Notes: a model not told the origin generated them from the sequence alone. A stretch of DNA of 64,000 nt from Pseudomonas palleroniana (GCF_003031675.1 NZ_PYWX01000011.1:124001-188000); one strand, 5' to 3'. Shown: positions 1-10,870, counted from the first letter of the stretch. Numbers and translations are program-made.

Positions 1-2
1 CG

Positions 3-1043
3 CCTTCGGGTAACGGCTATGACGTCACGATGAAGGATGAATTCAAGGTTCATGTCACGCAGGATGAGCTGAGGCAGGCAGCGCAGGCATCCAGGTTCAG
101 CGGCGATGACAGTGAGGCGGTCAGGGCGGCCAACTTTGCATTGGCGGTGTTTGTGAAGCGCAAGCAGCAAGTCGGCGATTACCCCGGTTTCGAGGTTGCA
201 CTGGCCAAGACACTCCAGGGCGAAACCACCCTGCGGTGCTTGCAGGGCATGGGCGTGTATGGCCTGTCCCAGTCTGTACCGCCGAGCGAAATGATGGGCG
301 AGGGGGTAGTGGCGGTGATGGGCACCCGACAGTTCGGCAGTGCGCTGGTGGTGAGCGGGGTGGGGTACGATCACGGTCGCCCGTGCCAGGTGGGGGACCG
401 TTATGGTTACAGGTTGTTTGCCGACAAGTCCCGCACGGGTGCAGCAGCGCATAAGGTGTTGGCGGGCCAGAAACCGAAAGATGTGTGGAGCGGCTTCTTC
501 CAGGGGGCGCCGGGTAATTGCGTGACGGTGTCGGCGATCAAGGCTGCAATGATGCGGTTCGGACAAAGCCCCCAAACTATTTTCCGACAGGTCACTGCCA
601 TTCCTGGGGGGTATGAAGTGGTCATGCGCGATAGCTTCAGCCTGCGGCTCACCCATGAAGAACTCAACCAAGCCAGGGCCGCCTCAGGGCTGGCCGGTAG
701 TGACCAGCGTCTGCTCGACGACGCCAACTTCCTGTACGCCGTAAGTGCCAAGCGTGCGCAGTTGAAGAACAACGATTTCCGTGCCGGCCAGAGCTATGCA
801 GCCGCCTTGGAGACGCTCAACGATGGCGAATTTCCAGGGCAGGCCCTGCGCCGACTGGGGCTGTTTGGTTATCTACGGGAAAGTGATGTGAGTGAATTGG
901 CCAAAGGCGCCATCGGCACACTGGCGGACGGTCACCATTCGGTGGTCGTCATTGACGGTGTGCTCGACTTTTACGGGCAAAAACATGACCTGGCTTCGTC
1001 CGAATGGATGAACACGGGGTTCCGTGCGTTGAAGCTGGTTTGA
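3..1043 (+). CDS. Unrecognised protein with internal duplication, 5'-truncated by window edge
   Basis: The reading frame is open to the window edge, so the ATG at 30 is probably internal and the N-terminus lies upstream. Numbering from that ATG, residues 1-14 and about 194-212 look alike (MKDEFKVHVTQDEL against MRDSFSLRLTHEEL), and the similarity continues as a helical stretch, so two units of roughly 200 residues stand in tandem. The second unit has FFQGAPGNC with Cys164 and then GHHSVVVIDG with His302/His303. This spacing and context recall the Cys and His motifs of papain- or calpain-like peptidases. The first unit has FGSALVVSG at the second position, with no histidine. The peptidase idea is inference only. 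I do not recognise the family. The gene ends 12 bp before the stop of the convergent PAS-GGDEF-EAL gene. Confidence 0.6.
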   Translation, partial: PSGNGYDVTMKDEFKVHVTQDELRQAAQASRFSGDDSEAVRAANFALAVFVKRKQQVGDYPGFEVALAKTLQGETTLRCLQGMGVYGLSQSVPPSEMMGEGVVAVMGTRQFGSALVVSGVGYDHGRPCQVGDRYGYRLFADKSRTGAAAHKVLAGQKPKDVWSGFFQGAPGNCVTVSAIKAAMMRFGQSPQTIFRQVTAIPGGYEVVMRDSFSLRLTHEELNQARAASGLAGSDQRLLDDANFLYAVSAKRAQLKNNDFRAGQSYAAALETLNDGEFPGQALRRLGLFGYLRESDVSELAKGAIGTLADGHHSVVVIDGVLDFYGQKHDLASSEWMNTGFRALKLV

Positions 1044-1055
1044 CAGGCGCCGGGC

Positions 1056-4000
1056 TCACTCCAGCAACCGCCGGAACTCGTCGATCGGCAACGGCCGGCT
1101 ATGCAGATACCCTTGGAACACGTGACACCCCAGCAGTTGCAGGAATGCCAGCTGTTCCGGGGTTTCCACGCCTTCGGCAATCACCTTCAGGTTCAGGCTG
1201 CGCGCCATGGCCACAATGGCGCGGATGATTTCCGCGTCGTTGGGGTCATGGGTTGCGTCGCGCACAAAGGATTGATCGATCTTCAGCGTATCCACCGGCA
1301 AGCGTTTGAGGTAAGTCAGCGATGAATAGCCGGTGCCAAAGTCGTCCATCGCAAAACTGATCCCGAGTTTTTTCAGGCGGCGCATCTTGGCGACGGTGTC
1401 GTCCAGGTTCTGGATCACGATGCCTTCCGTGATTTCCAGCTTCAGCAGGCTGTAGGGCAGTTGGTATTGCCTGAGGCTGTACTCAACCTGCTCAACGAAG
1501 TCGTTCTGGCGAAACTGTCGAGGGCTGATGTTGACGCACAGGCTGAAGTTGAGCGGGTCGATCAGGCCCTCGGCAATCAACTGCGCAAAGGCGGCGCACG
1601 CCTCATCGAGAATCCAGGTGCCGACCTCCAGGATCAGGCCGCTGTCCTCCAGCACCTTGATAAATTCGCTGGGTGACTGTGCGCCCAGTTGTGGATGCTG
1701 CCAGCGCACCAGGGCTTCAGCGCCGACAAGCACATTGCCCCGTGCATCCACTTGGGGTTGGTAATGCATGCTGAACTCGCCGCGTGACAGCGCCAGGCGC
1801 AGGTCAGTCTCCATGCGCTGGCGTTCACTGGCGGTTTTTTGCATGCTGTTATGGAACATCTGGGTGGTATTGCGCCCCGAATCCTTGGCCCTATACAGGG
1901 CAATGTCGGCGCGCTTGAGCAGGTCGGCCGGCGTGGAGCCGTGATCGGGAATCAGCGCCACGCCGATGCTCGGCGTGACCTGCAAGCGGTGGCCATCCAG
2001 GAACATCGGCTCCGAAAGCAATTCGCGCAAGGTATCGGCCAGCTCCTGTACCTGAGCGCTTACCTCCATTCGCGTGCCGTCCAGGCCACTGAGCAGCACC
2101 ACGAACTCATCGCCGCCCAGGCGCGCCACCGTATCCTCCATGCGCACGCTGGCTTCCAAGCGCGCCGTGACGATTTTCAACACGGTGTCGCCCACAGGGT
2201 GGCCGAGGGAGTCGTTGATGTGCTTGAAGTGATCAAGGTCCAGGAACAGCAAGGCGCCCCGCAGGTTATGGCGCTTGAGCAGGGCGATCTGCTGGCTCAG
2301 GCGATCCATCAACAGTGCGCGATTGGGCAGGTTGGTCAGCGGGTCGTGATAGGCCAGGTGACGAATCTGTGCCTGGGCGTTTTTCAGCAGGCTCACGTCC
2401 CGGGCCGTCAACAGCAGGCACGGGGTTTCATTCAAGGTGATGGGCTCGACCGAGACTTCCACGGCCAGTAAATCGCCACGCTTGTTGTGCCAGAGCATTT
2501 CCAGGTGATGAATACGGCCTTTGATCTGCAGCTCGGCCAGCAACGCCGTGCGCTGGTTTTCGTCGGCCCAGATGCCGATCTGGTACAGCGTCAAACCGAT
2601 GGCTTCTTCGGCGCGGTAGCCGGTCAGGCGGCAGAAACCGTCGTTGACCTCGACGTAGCGGCCGGTATCGCGCTCGGTGATGGAAATGGCGTCGGGGCTG
2701 GAGTGAAAGGCTTTGGCGAACTTCTCTTCACTGGCCTTGAGGGCGGCTTCCGAACGTTGCTGCTGGGTGATGTCGCGCAAGGTGGTGACGATGCAGGGTT
2801 GGTCGCCGACTGTGATCAGCCGGCTGGAAATCATGCAGGTCAGGCTTTGGCCATCTTTGTGATGGACCACGATGGCCACATTGTTTAACGACTGTTCGCG
2901 GATCACCTGTTCGATGCGTTGCAAGCGCTTGCTGGAGTCGTCCCACAGGCCGATCTGTTCGGCGCTTCTGTCGATCACCTCGGCAGCGGTCCAGCCAAAG
3001 GTCTGGGTAAAGGCCGGGTTGATTTCGATAAAGGCGCCGCTTTCCAGATAAGTGACACAGATCGGGTCGGGGCTGGCCTGGAACAGGCTGGCAAACTTTT
3101 CTTCGGAGGCCGTCAGGCGTTGTTCGCGTTCCACCTGATCGGTGATGTCGAGCAAGGTGCCGGCCATGCGCAGGGGCTTGCCGGCTTCATCGCGATAGAG
3201 ACGGGCGCGGCTTTCCAGGTAGCGCGGGCTGCCGTCCTCCATCAGCACGCGATAGGTCATCTGGTAGTTGCCTTCCGGACCTTCGCGCAAGCTGCGGTAG
3301 GCGTTGCGCATGCCCTCGCGGTCTTCATCGGTCATCCCTTCAAAAAACGCGTCGAAAGACTCGTGAAAAGGCTTGGGCGGCAGGCCGTGCAGTTGGGCGG
3401 CGCGGGCCGAACCGTAGAGCATGCCGCTGGGGATGTGCCAGTCCCAGGTGCCCAGTTGTGCCGAGTCCAGCGCCAGGTCAAGGCGTTCCTGGCTGTCCTT
3501 GAGCGCTTGTTCGGCGTTTTTGCGTTCGGTGGTGTCCAGAAAGGTGCTGATCAGGTAGGCCTCGCCCTCCAGCTCGACCTTTTGCGCGCTGAGGGTGCCG
3601 TCATGGATCTGCCCGTTGCTGGCGCAGAACTGCACTTCCATGGTGATCTGTTCACCTTTGCGCTGGGTAGCCTTGACCAGCGTTTCACGTTGTTCGGGAT
3701 CACGCCACAGGCCCAGTTCCAGGGTGGTGCGGCCGATGGCATCGGCTACCGGCCAGCCGAACAGCATTTCGAAATACTGGTTGGCCTCGCTGATCAGCCC
3801 GTCGGCCTGGCGGGTCAACAAGACCATGTTGGGGCAGAGGTGAAACAGCGTGGCGAAACGTTTTTCGGAATGGCTCAGGGCGGTTTCCCGCTCGCGCTGT
3901 TGGGTGATTTCGCGGATCACCCCGATCATTCGGCGTCGGCCGGTTTTGTCCGGGGCCAGGCTGCCGCTGATTTCCAGCCAGTGCAGGCTGCCGTCCGGCC

Positions 4001-4334
4001 ACTGGATACGGTGATGCATGGCCTGCTCGAATGGCTCGCCCGCCACCACGGCATGGAAGGCCCGTATCACCCGGGTGCGATCGGACGGTGCAAGCAGGTC
4101 CAGGTAATCCAGGTCCTGGGGCAGCGGTTGCCTGGGGTCAAAGCCGAACAGTGCCTGGGTGCCCCGTGACCAACTGATGCGGCCGGTATCGATTTCCCAG
4201 CACCACGCACCCAGCCGCGCCGCGTTGAGCGCTGCCAGCAGTTGGGGCGCGCTGTCCCAGCTTTGCTCGGCGTCCTTGGGGTCCAAGGCGTAGATGCGGG
4301 GCAGGGGTGGCACGGAATCGACGGGGTTGCGCAT
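1056..4334 (-). CDS. Multi-PAS GGDEF-EAL cyclic-di-GMP signalling protein
   Basis: A 1092-residue cytoplasmic sensor with about five PAS modules (near residues 30-150, 155-275, 280-405, 410-525 and 530-650), then a diguanylate cyclase domain and a phosphodiesterase domain. The cyclase signature RLGGDEF is intact near residue 740, and RMED five residues before it is a canonical RxxD inhibitory site. The EAL domain keeps EALVRW, NISPRQF, EITEG, DDFGTGYSSL, LKID, AEGVE and QGY, so both activities look possible. I see no membrane segment or signal peptide. The ATG at 4334 is preferred over a TTG 21 bp upstream because an AAGG lies at suitable spacing. It is monocistronic. The ligand of the PAS domains and the net direction of c-di-GMP turnover cannot be read from sequence. 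Confidence 0.93.
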   Translation of the reverse strand: MRNPVDSVPPLPRIYALDPKDAEQSWDSAPQLLAALNAARLGAWCWEIDTGRISWSRGTQALFGFDPRQPLPQDLDYLDLLAPSDRTRVIRAFHAVVAGEPFEQAMHHRIQWPDGSLHWLEISGSLAPDKTGRRRMIGVIREITQQRERETALSHSEKRFATLFHLCPNMVLLTRQADGLISEANQYFEMLFGWPVADAIGRTTLELGLWRDPEQRETLVKATQRKGEQITMEVQFCASNGQIHDGTLSAQKVELEGEAYLISTFLDTTERKNAEQALKDSQERLDLALDSAQLGTWDWHIPSGMLYGSARAAQLHGLPPKPFHESFDAFFEGMTDEDREGMRNAYRSLREGPEGNYQMTYRVLMEDGSPRYLESRARLYRDEAGKPLRMAGTLLDITDQVEREQRLTASEEKFASLFQASPDPICVTYLESGAFIEINPAFTQTFGWTAAEVIDRSAEQIGLWDDSSKRLQRIEQVIREQSLNNVAIVVHHKDGQSLTCMISSRLITVGDQPCIVTTLRDITQQQRSEAALKASEEKFAKAFHSSPDAISITERDTGRYVEVNDGFCRLTGYRAEEAIGLTLYQIGIWADENQRTALLAELQIKGRIHHLEMLWHNKRGDLLAVEVSVEPITLNETPCLLLTARDVSLLKNAQAQIRHLAYHDPLTNLPNRALLMDRLSQQIALLKRHNLRGALLFLDLDHFKHINDSLGHPVGDTVLKIVTARLEASVRMEDTVARLGGDEFVVLLSGLDGTRMEVSAQVQELADTLRELLSEPMFLDGHRLQVTPSIGVALIPDHGSTPADLLKRADIALYRAKDSGRNTTQMFHNSMQKTASERQRMETDLRLALSRGEFSMHYQPQVDARGNVLVGAEALVRWQHPQLGAQSPSEFIKVLEDSGLILEVGTWILDEACAAFAQLIAEGLIDPLNFSLCVNISPRQFRQNDFVEQVEYSLRQYQLPYSLLKLEITEGIVIQNLDDTVAKMRRLKKLGISFAMDDFGTGYSSLTYLKRLPVDTLKIDQSFVRDATHDPNDAEIIRAIVAMARSLNLKVIAEGVETPEQLAFLQLLGCHVFQGYLHSRPLPIDEFRRLLE

Positions 4335-4400
4335 TATTCGAGGGCCTTGGCTCAATGGGCGTTCGGCGCGGTTTGGTTCAGGCCTTGAGGCCGCACGGTT

Positions 4401-5291
4401 TCATGCCGGTATCCCTGGCAGATCGACCTGTGCATCCAATAGGCTCATGAAAGCCCGCGCAGCGTTCGACAGCGTCCTTTCGGTGTGCACGATATAGCCT
4501 AGCTGGCGACTGAGCTGTATGCCCGGTAAAGCGATACTTGCCACCTGATCATCCAGCATAGTCCGTGGCAGCACGCTCCAGGCCAGGCCGATGGAGACCA
4601 TCATCTTGATAGTTTCCAGGTAGTTAGTGCTCATCGCGATGTTCGGCGTCAGGCCCTGGGCCTCGAACAGACGGCTGACGATATGGTGGGTAAAGGTATT
4701 GCCGCCGGGAAACACGGCCGGGTGGCGGGCGATGTCGGCCAGGTTGACGCTGCCGTTACTGATGAGGCTGTGCTCCGGCGCCACCACAAAATCCAGCGGG
4801 TCATCCCACACCGGCTTGGCCTTCACCACGTGGTGCGGGTCGGGCGCCAGGGTGATCACCGCCACTTCGGCACGCCCATGCAGGATTTCTTCGTAGGCCA
4901 CTTCTGAATCGAGAAACTGGATATCCAGCGCGACATTGGGATATTCACGGGTGAACGTGCGCAGGATCGGCGGCAAGCGGTGCAGGCCGATATGATGGCT
5001 GGTGGCCAGCGTCAGCCGTCCGCTCACCTCGCCGGTCAGGTTGGTGAGGGCGCGACGCGTATCGTCCAGCACGTTGAGAATCTGATAAGCGCGCGGCAGC
5101 AAGGCCCGCCCGGCTTCGGTCAAACCCACTTCGCGGCCCAGGCGATCGAACAGGCGCACCTTCAATTGTTGTTCCAGCCCGGCAATACGTTTGCTGATGG
5201 CCGGTTGGGTCAGGTGCAGGCGTTCACCGGCGCCGGAGAAACTGCCGGTTTCGGCGATGGCAATAAAGGCATTGAGGTTGGCCAAGTCCAT
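4401..5291 (-). CDS. LysR-family transcriptional regulator divergent from leuC
   Basis: A 296-residue LysR-type regulator. The N-terminal winged helix-turn-helix reads NLNAFIAIAETGSFSGAGER followed by LTQPAISKRI and the usual LTEAGRALLPRA. The rest is a two-lobed periplasmic-binding-like effector domain of normal length. It is transcribed away from leuC with about 150 bp between the start codons, the classic arrangement for a LysR protein controlling its divergent neighbour and itself. Control of leuCDB is therefore a reasonable inference, but the effector is unknown. In Pseudomonas this regulator is conserved beside leuC without, to my knowledge, an established role. Confidence 0.9.
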   Translation of the reverse strand: MDLANLNAFIAIAETGSFSGAGERLHLTQPAISKRIAGLEQQLKVRLFDRLGREVGLTEAGRALLPRAYQILNVLDDTRRALTNLTGEVSGRLTLATSHHIGLHRLPPILRTFTREYPNVALDIQFLDSEVAYEEILHGRAEVAVITLAPDPHHVVKAKPVWDDPLDFVVAPEHSLISNGSVNLADIARHPAVFPGGNTFTHHIVSRLFEAQGLTPNIAMSTNYLETIKMMVSIGLAWSVLPRTMLDDQVASIALPGIQLSRQLGYIVHTERTLSNAARAFMSLLDAQVDLPGIPA

Positions 5292-5318
5292 TTATGTATT
5301 CCAGTTGGTAATCCAAAG

Positions 5319-5331
5319 CATAAAAAATATG
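5319..5331. promoter_or_regulatory. AT-rich dyad in the lysR-leuC intergenic region
   Basis: CATA-N5-TATG is a small dyad 28 bp upstream of the lysR start and about 110 bp upstream of leuC. It has the form of an AT-rich LysR recognition site and lies where such a regulator usually binds to repress itself. Assignment is by position and symmetry only. Confidence 0.35.
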
Positions 5332-5438
5332 AATTTGAGTTATTTAATGTAGCGCCATACCATCAGCCTCACAAGCCAAAGGGTTATTGAATGTCTCAAG
5401 ACCCGGGGCATAGAAAGACCGCTGATGAGGACCGACTG

Positions 5439-6857
5439 ATGGCCGGCAAAACGCTTTACGACAAGCTTTGGGATTCCCATGAAGTGAAACGGCGCGACGA
5501 TGGCTCGTCGCTGATCTATATCGACCGTCACATCATCCATGAAGTGACCTCGCCCCAAGCGTTCGAAGGCCTGCGACTGGCCGGGCGCAAGCCTTGGCGC
5601 GTCGATTCCATCATTGCCACCCCGGATCACAACGTGCCGACCACCCCTGAGCGCAAGGGCGGTATCGACGCTATTGCCGACCAGGTCTCGCGTTTGCAGG
5701 TGCAGACCCTCGACGACTATTGCGACGAATATGGCATCACCGAATTCAAGATGAATGACGTGCGTCAAGGCATCGTGCATGTGATCGGCCCGGAGCAGGG
5801 CGCCACCTTGCCCGGCATGACCGTGGTCTGCGGCGACTCCCACACTTCCACCCACGGTGCCTTCGGCGCTCTGGCCCACGGCATCGGCACTTCCGAGGTG
5901 GAGCATGTGTTCGCCACCCAGTGCCTGGTCGCCAAGAAAATGAAGAACATGCTGGTGCGTGTCGAAGGTAAGCTGCCGTTCGGCGTGACCGCCAAGGACA
6001 TCGTACTGGCCGTGATCGGCAAGATCGGCACCGCCGGCGGTAACGGCCATGCCATCGAGTTCGCCGGCAGCGCCATTCGTGATCTGTCCATCGAAGGCCG
6101 CATGACTATCTGCAATATGTCCATCGAAGCCGGTGCCCGCGTGGGCATGGTGGCAGCGGACGAAAAGACCGTTGAATACGTAAAAGGCCGTCCATTCGCT
6201 CCGCAAGGTGCCGATTGGGATGCCGCTGTCGAAGCCTGGAAAGACCTGGTCTCCGACGCCGATGCGGTGTTCGACACCGTGGTTGAGCTCGACGCGGCCC
6301 AGATCAAGCCGCAAGTCAGCTGGGGTACCTCGCCGGAAATGGTGCTGGCCGTCGACCAGAATGTGCCGGACCCGGCCAAGGAAACCGACCTGGTCAAGCG
6401 TGGCTCCATCGAGCGCGCGTTGAAGTACATGGGCTTGCAGGCCAACCAGGCGATCACCGATATCCAGTTGGACCGTGTGTTCATCGGCTCCTGCACCAAT
6501 TCGCGGATCGAAGACCTGCGTGCTGCGGCCGTGATCGCCAAGGGCCGAAAAGTGGCCTCGACCATCAAGCAGGCCATCGTGGTGCCGGGCTCGGGCCTGG
6601 TCAAAGCGCAAGCCGAGGCGGAAGGCCTGGACAAGATTTTCCTCGAAGCCGGTTTTGAATGGCGTGAGCCGGGGTGCTCCATGTGCCTGGCGATGAACCC
6701 GGACCGTCTGGAGTCGGGCGAGCATTGCGCGTCGACCTCCAACCGTAACTTCGAAGGGCGTCAGGGCGCCGGTGGGCGTACCCACCTGGTCAGCCCGGCC
6801 ATGGCTGCTGCGGCCGCCGTCAACGGTCGTTTCATCGACGTTCGCGAATTGATCTGA
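5439..6857 (+). CDS. leuC: 3-isopropylmalate dehydratase large subunit
   Basis: With LeuD it isomerises 2-isopropylmalate to 3-isopropylmalate in leucine synthesis, in the cytoplasm, using a 4Fe-4S cluster of the aconitase type. The product from 5439 is 472 residues, the normal length. It begins [16 protein letters not shown], and GAGG lies 8 bp before this ATG. The longer frame from 5391 adds an unsupported 16-residue extension. The [20 protein letters not shown] stretch and cluster-ligand regions FIGSCTNSR and [13 protein letters not shown] are present. leuD follows after 10 bp, so the two subunits should be co-translated. Confidence 0.98.
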   Translation: MAGKTLYDKLWDSHEVKRRDDGSSLIYIDRHIIHEVTSPQAFEGLRLAGRKPWRVDSIIATPDHNVPTTPERKGGIDAIADQVSRLQVQTLDDYCDEYGITEFKMNDVRQGIVHVIGPEQGATLPGMTVVCGDSHTSTHGAFGALAHGIGTSEVEHVFATQCLVAKKMKNMLVRVEGKLPFGVTAKDIVLAVIGKIGTAGGNGHAIEFAGSAIRDLSIEGRMTICNMSIEAGARVGMVAADEKTVEYVKGRPFAPQGADWDAAVEAWKDLVSDADAVFDTVVELDAAQIKPQVSWGTSPEMVLAVDQNVPDPAKETDLVKRGSIERALKYMGLQANQAITDIQLDRVFIGSCTNSRIEDLRAAAVIAKGRKVASTIKQAIVVPGSGLVKAQAEAEGLDKIFLEAGFEWREPGCSMCLAMNPDRLESGEHCASTSNRNFEGRQGAGGRTHLVSPAMAAAAAVNGRFIDVRELI

Positions 6858-6867
6858 GGAATACCCG

Positions 6868-7512
6868 ATGCGTGCTTTTACCCAACACACCGGCCTTGTC
6901 GCCCCTTTGGATCGTGCCAACGTCGACACTGACCAGATCATCCCCAAGCAGTTCCTGAAGTCGATCAAGCGTACCGGCTTCGGCCCCAACCTGTTCGACG
7001 AGTGGCGCTACCTGGACGTGGGCTACGCCTACCAGGACAACTCCAAGCGCCCGCTGAACAAGGATTTCGTGCTCAACGCCCAGCGCTACCAAGGCGCCAG
7101 CGTGTTGTTGGCCCGGGAAAACTTCGGTTGCGGCTCCAGCCGTGAACACGCGCCTTGGGCCCTGGAAGAATACGGCTTTCGCAGCATCATCGCGCCGAGC
7201 TATGCCGACATCTTCTTCAACAACAGCTTCAAGAACGGCCTGTTGCCGATCATCTTGAGCGATGCCGAAGTGGATGAGCTGTTCAAGCAGGTGGAGGCCG
7301 AAGAGGGCTACCAGCTGACCGTCGACCTGGCCGCGCAAACCGTGACCCGTCCGGATGGCAAGGTTTACCACTTCGAAGTCGATGCTTTCCGCAAGCATTG
7401 CCTGCTCAACGGCCTGGACGACATAGGCCTGACCTTGCAGGACGGCGACGCGATTGCAGCGTTTGAGGCCAAGCACCGGGCCAGCCAGCCTTGGTTGTTT
7501 CGCGACGCGTAA
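6868..7512 (+). CDS. leuD: 3-isopropylmalate dehydratase small subunit
   Basis: Small subunit (214 residues) of isopropylmalate isomerase, the swivelling domain that closes over the LeuC cluster site. It shows [20 protein letters not shown] near the N-terminus and the family signature [15 protein letters not shown] near residue 87. It starts 10 bp after leuC behind a GAGGA-type ribosome site. A perfect REP inverted pair follows within 30 bp of its stop, separating it from the methyltransferase gene and probably stabilising or ending the leuCD message. Confidence 0.98.
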   Translation: MRAFTQHTGLVAPLDRANVDTDQIIPKQFLKSIKRTGFGPNLFDEWRYLDVGYAYQDNSKRPLNKDFVLNAQRYQGASVLLARENFGCGSSREHAPWALEEYGFRSIIAPSYADIFFNNSFKNGLLPIILSDAEVDELFKQVEAEEGYQLTVDLAAQTVTRPDGKVYHFEVDAFRKHCLLNGLDDIGLTLQDGDAIAAFEAKHRASQPWLFRDA

Positions 7513-7535
7513 ATGGATGTAGGCAGGACCGCCGG

Positions 7536-7610
7536 CATCGGGAGCAAGCCCCCTCCCACATTTTGAAGGTGTTCACAAAACAAAATGTGGGAGGGGGCTT
7601 GCTCCCGATG
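7536..7610. repeat. REP inverted pair (REPIN) after leuD
   Basis: Two 30-bp arms (7536-7565 and 7581-7610) are perfect reverse complements around a 15-bp centre. The core GTGGGAGGGGGCTTGCTCCC is the Pseudomonas fluorescens REP type. The same core occurs at 10800-10870 and 19561-19648. Such pairs are non-autonomous elements moved by RAYT transposases. No RAYT gene is in this window. Confidence 0.93.
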
Positions 7611-7651
7611 AGGCCAGAACCAACACCCCAAGGTCCATTGAGGAACCCCCC

Positions 7652-8416
7652 ATGACCACCACCGCCCACACCCAAGTCGTGCAAAAACAATTCGGCGAGC
7701 AAGCCTCGGCCTACCTGAGCAGTGCCGTGCACGCCCAAGGCACCGAGTTCGCGCTGCTGCAGGCCGAACTGGCCGGGCAGGGCAGTGCACGCCTGCTGGA
7801 CCTGGGGTGTGGCGCCGGTCATGTGAGCTTCAACGTGGCGCCGCTGGTCCAGGAAGTGGTGGCCTACGACCTGTCCCAGCCGATGCTCGAGGTGGTCGCC
7901 GCCGCTGCGAAAGACCGGGGCCTGGCCAATATCCGTACCGTACACGGCGCCGCTGAACGCTTGCCGTTTGCCGACGGCGAGTTCGACTTCGTGTTCAGTC
8001 GTTACTCGGCGCACCACTGGAGCGACCTGGGCCTGGCCCTGCGTGAAGTGCGTCGGGTGCTCAAGCCGGGCGGCGTGGCGGCGTTTGTCGACGTCTTGTC
8101 ACCGGGCAGCCCGCTGTTGGACACTTACCTGCAAACCGTCGAAGTGCTGCGCGACACCAGCCACGTGCGCGATTACTCCGCCGCCGAATGGTTGCGCCAG
8201 CTCAGCGAAGCCGGTTTGCATGTACGCAACAGCAGTCGCCAGCGCCTGCAACTGGAATACACCTCCTGGGTCGAGCGCATGCGCACGCCGCAGGCCTTGC
8301 GCGCCGCGATCCTTGAGCTGCAGCAGGCAATGGGCCAGGAAGTGCGCGATTACTTCGAAATTCAAGCCGACGGCACCTTCAGCACCGATGTGCTGGTGGT
8401 ATGGGCCGAACGCTGA
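7652..8416 (+). CDS. Class I SAM-dependent methyltransferase
   Basis: A 254-residue methyltransferase of the UbiE/Methyltransf_11 type. Motif I is LLDLGCGAGHVSFNVAP near residue 47, followed by the acidic YDLS end of strand two, the ERLPFADGEFDFVFSRYSAH region and LREVRRVLKPGGVAAFVD. No signal peptide or membrane segment is seen. It sits between leuD and leuB, 53 bp before leuB, and is probably co-transcribed with it. The substrate cannot be inferred, and no link to leucine synthesis is known to me. Confidence 0.88.
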   Translation: MTTTAHTQVVQKQFGEQASAYLSSAVHAQGTEFALLQAELAGQGSARLLDLGCGAGHVSFNVAPLVQEVVAYDLSQPMLEVVAAAAKDRGLANIRTVHGAAERLPFADGEFDFVFSRYSAHHWSDLGLALREVRRVLKPGGVAAFVDVLSPGSPLLDTYLQTVEVLRDTSHVRDYSAAEWLRQLSEAGLHVRNSSRQRLQLEYTSWVERMRTPQALRAAILELQQAMGQEVRDYFEIQADGTFSTDVLVVWAER

Positions 8417-8469
8417 TCAATTTTCCCCGACCTGCCCGCGGGCGGGTCGCTTGATGAAATGAGGAACCC

Positions 8470-9552
<1,083 letters not shown>

Positions 9553-9616
9553 TCTCTCGGGCCCACTTGCAGTTGTTGCTGCAAGGCGGCCCACTTTTTA
9601 ACAAGGTGTAGTTGCG

Positions 9617-10729
9617 ATGAAACGTGTAGGTCTGATCGGTTGGCGCGGTATGGTCGGTTCCGTGCTCATGCAGCGGATGCTGGAAGAGCAGGATTTCGAT
9701 CTTATTGAGCCGGTGTTTTTCACCACGTCGAACGTGGGTGGCCAAGGGCCGTCCGTGGGCAAGGATATTGCCCCGCTCAAGGACGCCTACAGCATTGAAG
9801 AGCTGAAGACCCTCGACGTGATTTTGACCTGCCAAGGCGGCGACTACACCAGCGAAGTCTTCCCCAAGCTGCGCGAAGCCGGCTGGCAGGGTTACTGGAT
9901 CGACGCCGCGTCGAGCCTGCGCATGCAGGACGACGCCGTGATCATCCTGGATCCGGTGAACCGCAAGGTCATCGACCAGCAGCTGGATGCCGGCACCAAG
10001 AACTACGTCGGTGGCAACTGCACCGTCAGCCTGATGCTGATGGGCCTGGGTGGCTTGTTCGAAGCGGGCCTGGTCGAGTGGATGAGCGCCATGACCTATC
10101 AGGCGGCCTCCGGTGCCGGCGCGCAGAACATGCGTGAACTGATCAAGCAGATGGGCGCCACTCACGCTGCAGTGGCCGATCAACTGGCAGACCCTGCCAG
10201 TGCGATTCTCGACATTGACCGCCGTGTGGCCGAAGCCATGCGCAGCGATGCCTACCCGACCGAGAACTTCGGCGTGCCGCTGGCCGGTAGCCTGATCCCG
10301 TGGATCGACAAGGAGCTGCCGAACGGCCAGAGCCGTGAAGAGTGGAAGGCCCAGGCCGAAACCAACAAGATCCTGGGTCGCTTCAAGAGCCCGATCCCGG
10401 TGGATGGCATCTGCGTGCGCATCGGCGCCATGCGTTGCCACAGCCAGGCGCTGACCATCAAGCTGAACAAAGACGTGCCGATCGCCGATATCGAAGCGCT
10501 GATCAGTCAGCACAACCCTTGGGTCAAACTGGTGCCGAACAACCGCGATATCAGCATGCAGGAGCTGAGCCCGACCAAGGTGACCGGCACCCTGAATGTA
10601 CCGGTGGGGCGTCTGCGCAAGCTGAACATGGGCAGCCAGTTCCTTGGTGCGTTCACCGTCGGCGACCAACTGCTGTGGGGCGCGGCCGAACCGCTGCGTC
10701 GCATGCTGCGGATCCTGCTCGAACGTTGA
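9617..10729 (+). CDS. asd: Aspartate-semialdehyde dehydrogenase
   Basis: Reduces aspartyl-4-phosphate to aspartate semialdehyde with NADPH, the branch point to lysine, diaminopimelate, threonine and methionine. It is 370 residues, as in other gammaproteobacterial Asd. The nucleotide loop is [14 protein letters not shown] at the N-terminus and the catalytic Cys is in [12 protein letters not shown] near residue 135. The substrate region [14 protein letters not shown] follows. A strong rho-independent terminator stands 19 bp downstream, so this gene closes the leu-asd stretch. A Cys-less paralogue lies next, at 10968. Confidence 0.98.
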   Translation: MKRVGLIGWRGMVGSVLMQRMLEEQDFDLIEPVFFTTSNVGGQGPSVGKDIAPLKDAYSIEELKTLDVILTCQGGDYTSEVFPKLREAGWQGYWIDAASSLRMQDDAVIILDPVNRKVIDQQLDAGTKNYVGGNCTVSLMLMGLGGLFEAGLVEWMSAMTYQAASGAGAQNMRELIKQMGATHAAVADQLADPASAILDIDRRVAEAMRSDAYPTENFGVPLAGSLIPWIDKELPNGQSREEWKAQAETNKILGRFKSPIPVDGICVRIGAMRCHSQALTIKLNKDVPIADIEALISQHNPWVKLVPNNRDISMQELSPTKVTGTLNVPVGRLRKLNMGSQFLGAFTVGDQLLWGAAEPLRRMLRILLER

Positions 10730-10748
10730 TCGTTTGCTGCTGTTGAAG

Positions 10749-10781
10749 AACCCCGCGCTGGTGACAGTCGCGGGGTTTTTT
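10749..10781 (+). terminator. Rho-independent terminator of asd
   Basis: A 9-bp GC-rich stem (AACCCCGCG with CGCGGGGTT) around an 11-bp loop, followed by a run of T. It lies 19 bp after the asd stop and before a REP pair. Confidence 0.88.
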
Positions 10782-10799
10782 ATGGTTCTTGCGGGCCTT

Positions 10800-10870
10800 A
10801 TCGGGGGCAAGCCCCCTCCCACAATTTGATGGGTGAACACACTCACTGTGGGAGGGGGCTTGCCCCCGAT
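10800..10870. repeat. REP inverted pair (REPIN) after asd
   Basis: Two perfect 24-bp inverted arms (10800-10823 and 10847-10870) with a 23-bp centre. The core is GGGAGGGGGCTTGCCCCC. It lies between the asd terminator and the usg-like gene, as is usual for these extragenic elements. Confidence 0.92.

Noticed and set aside
2919..4169. 416-codon plus frame opposite the PAS-GGDEF-EAL gene
   Set aside because: The minus strand has complete, motif-bearing domains here. The plus frame has no recognisable protein.
5340..6989. 549-codon minus frame opposite leuC
   Set aside because: It is a shadow of leuC, rich in His and Gly as expected of antisense GC-rich codons, with no ribosome site.
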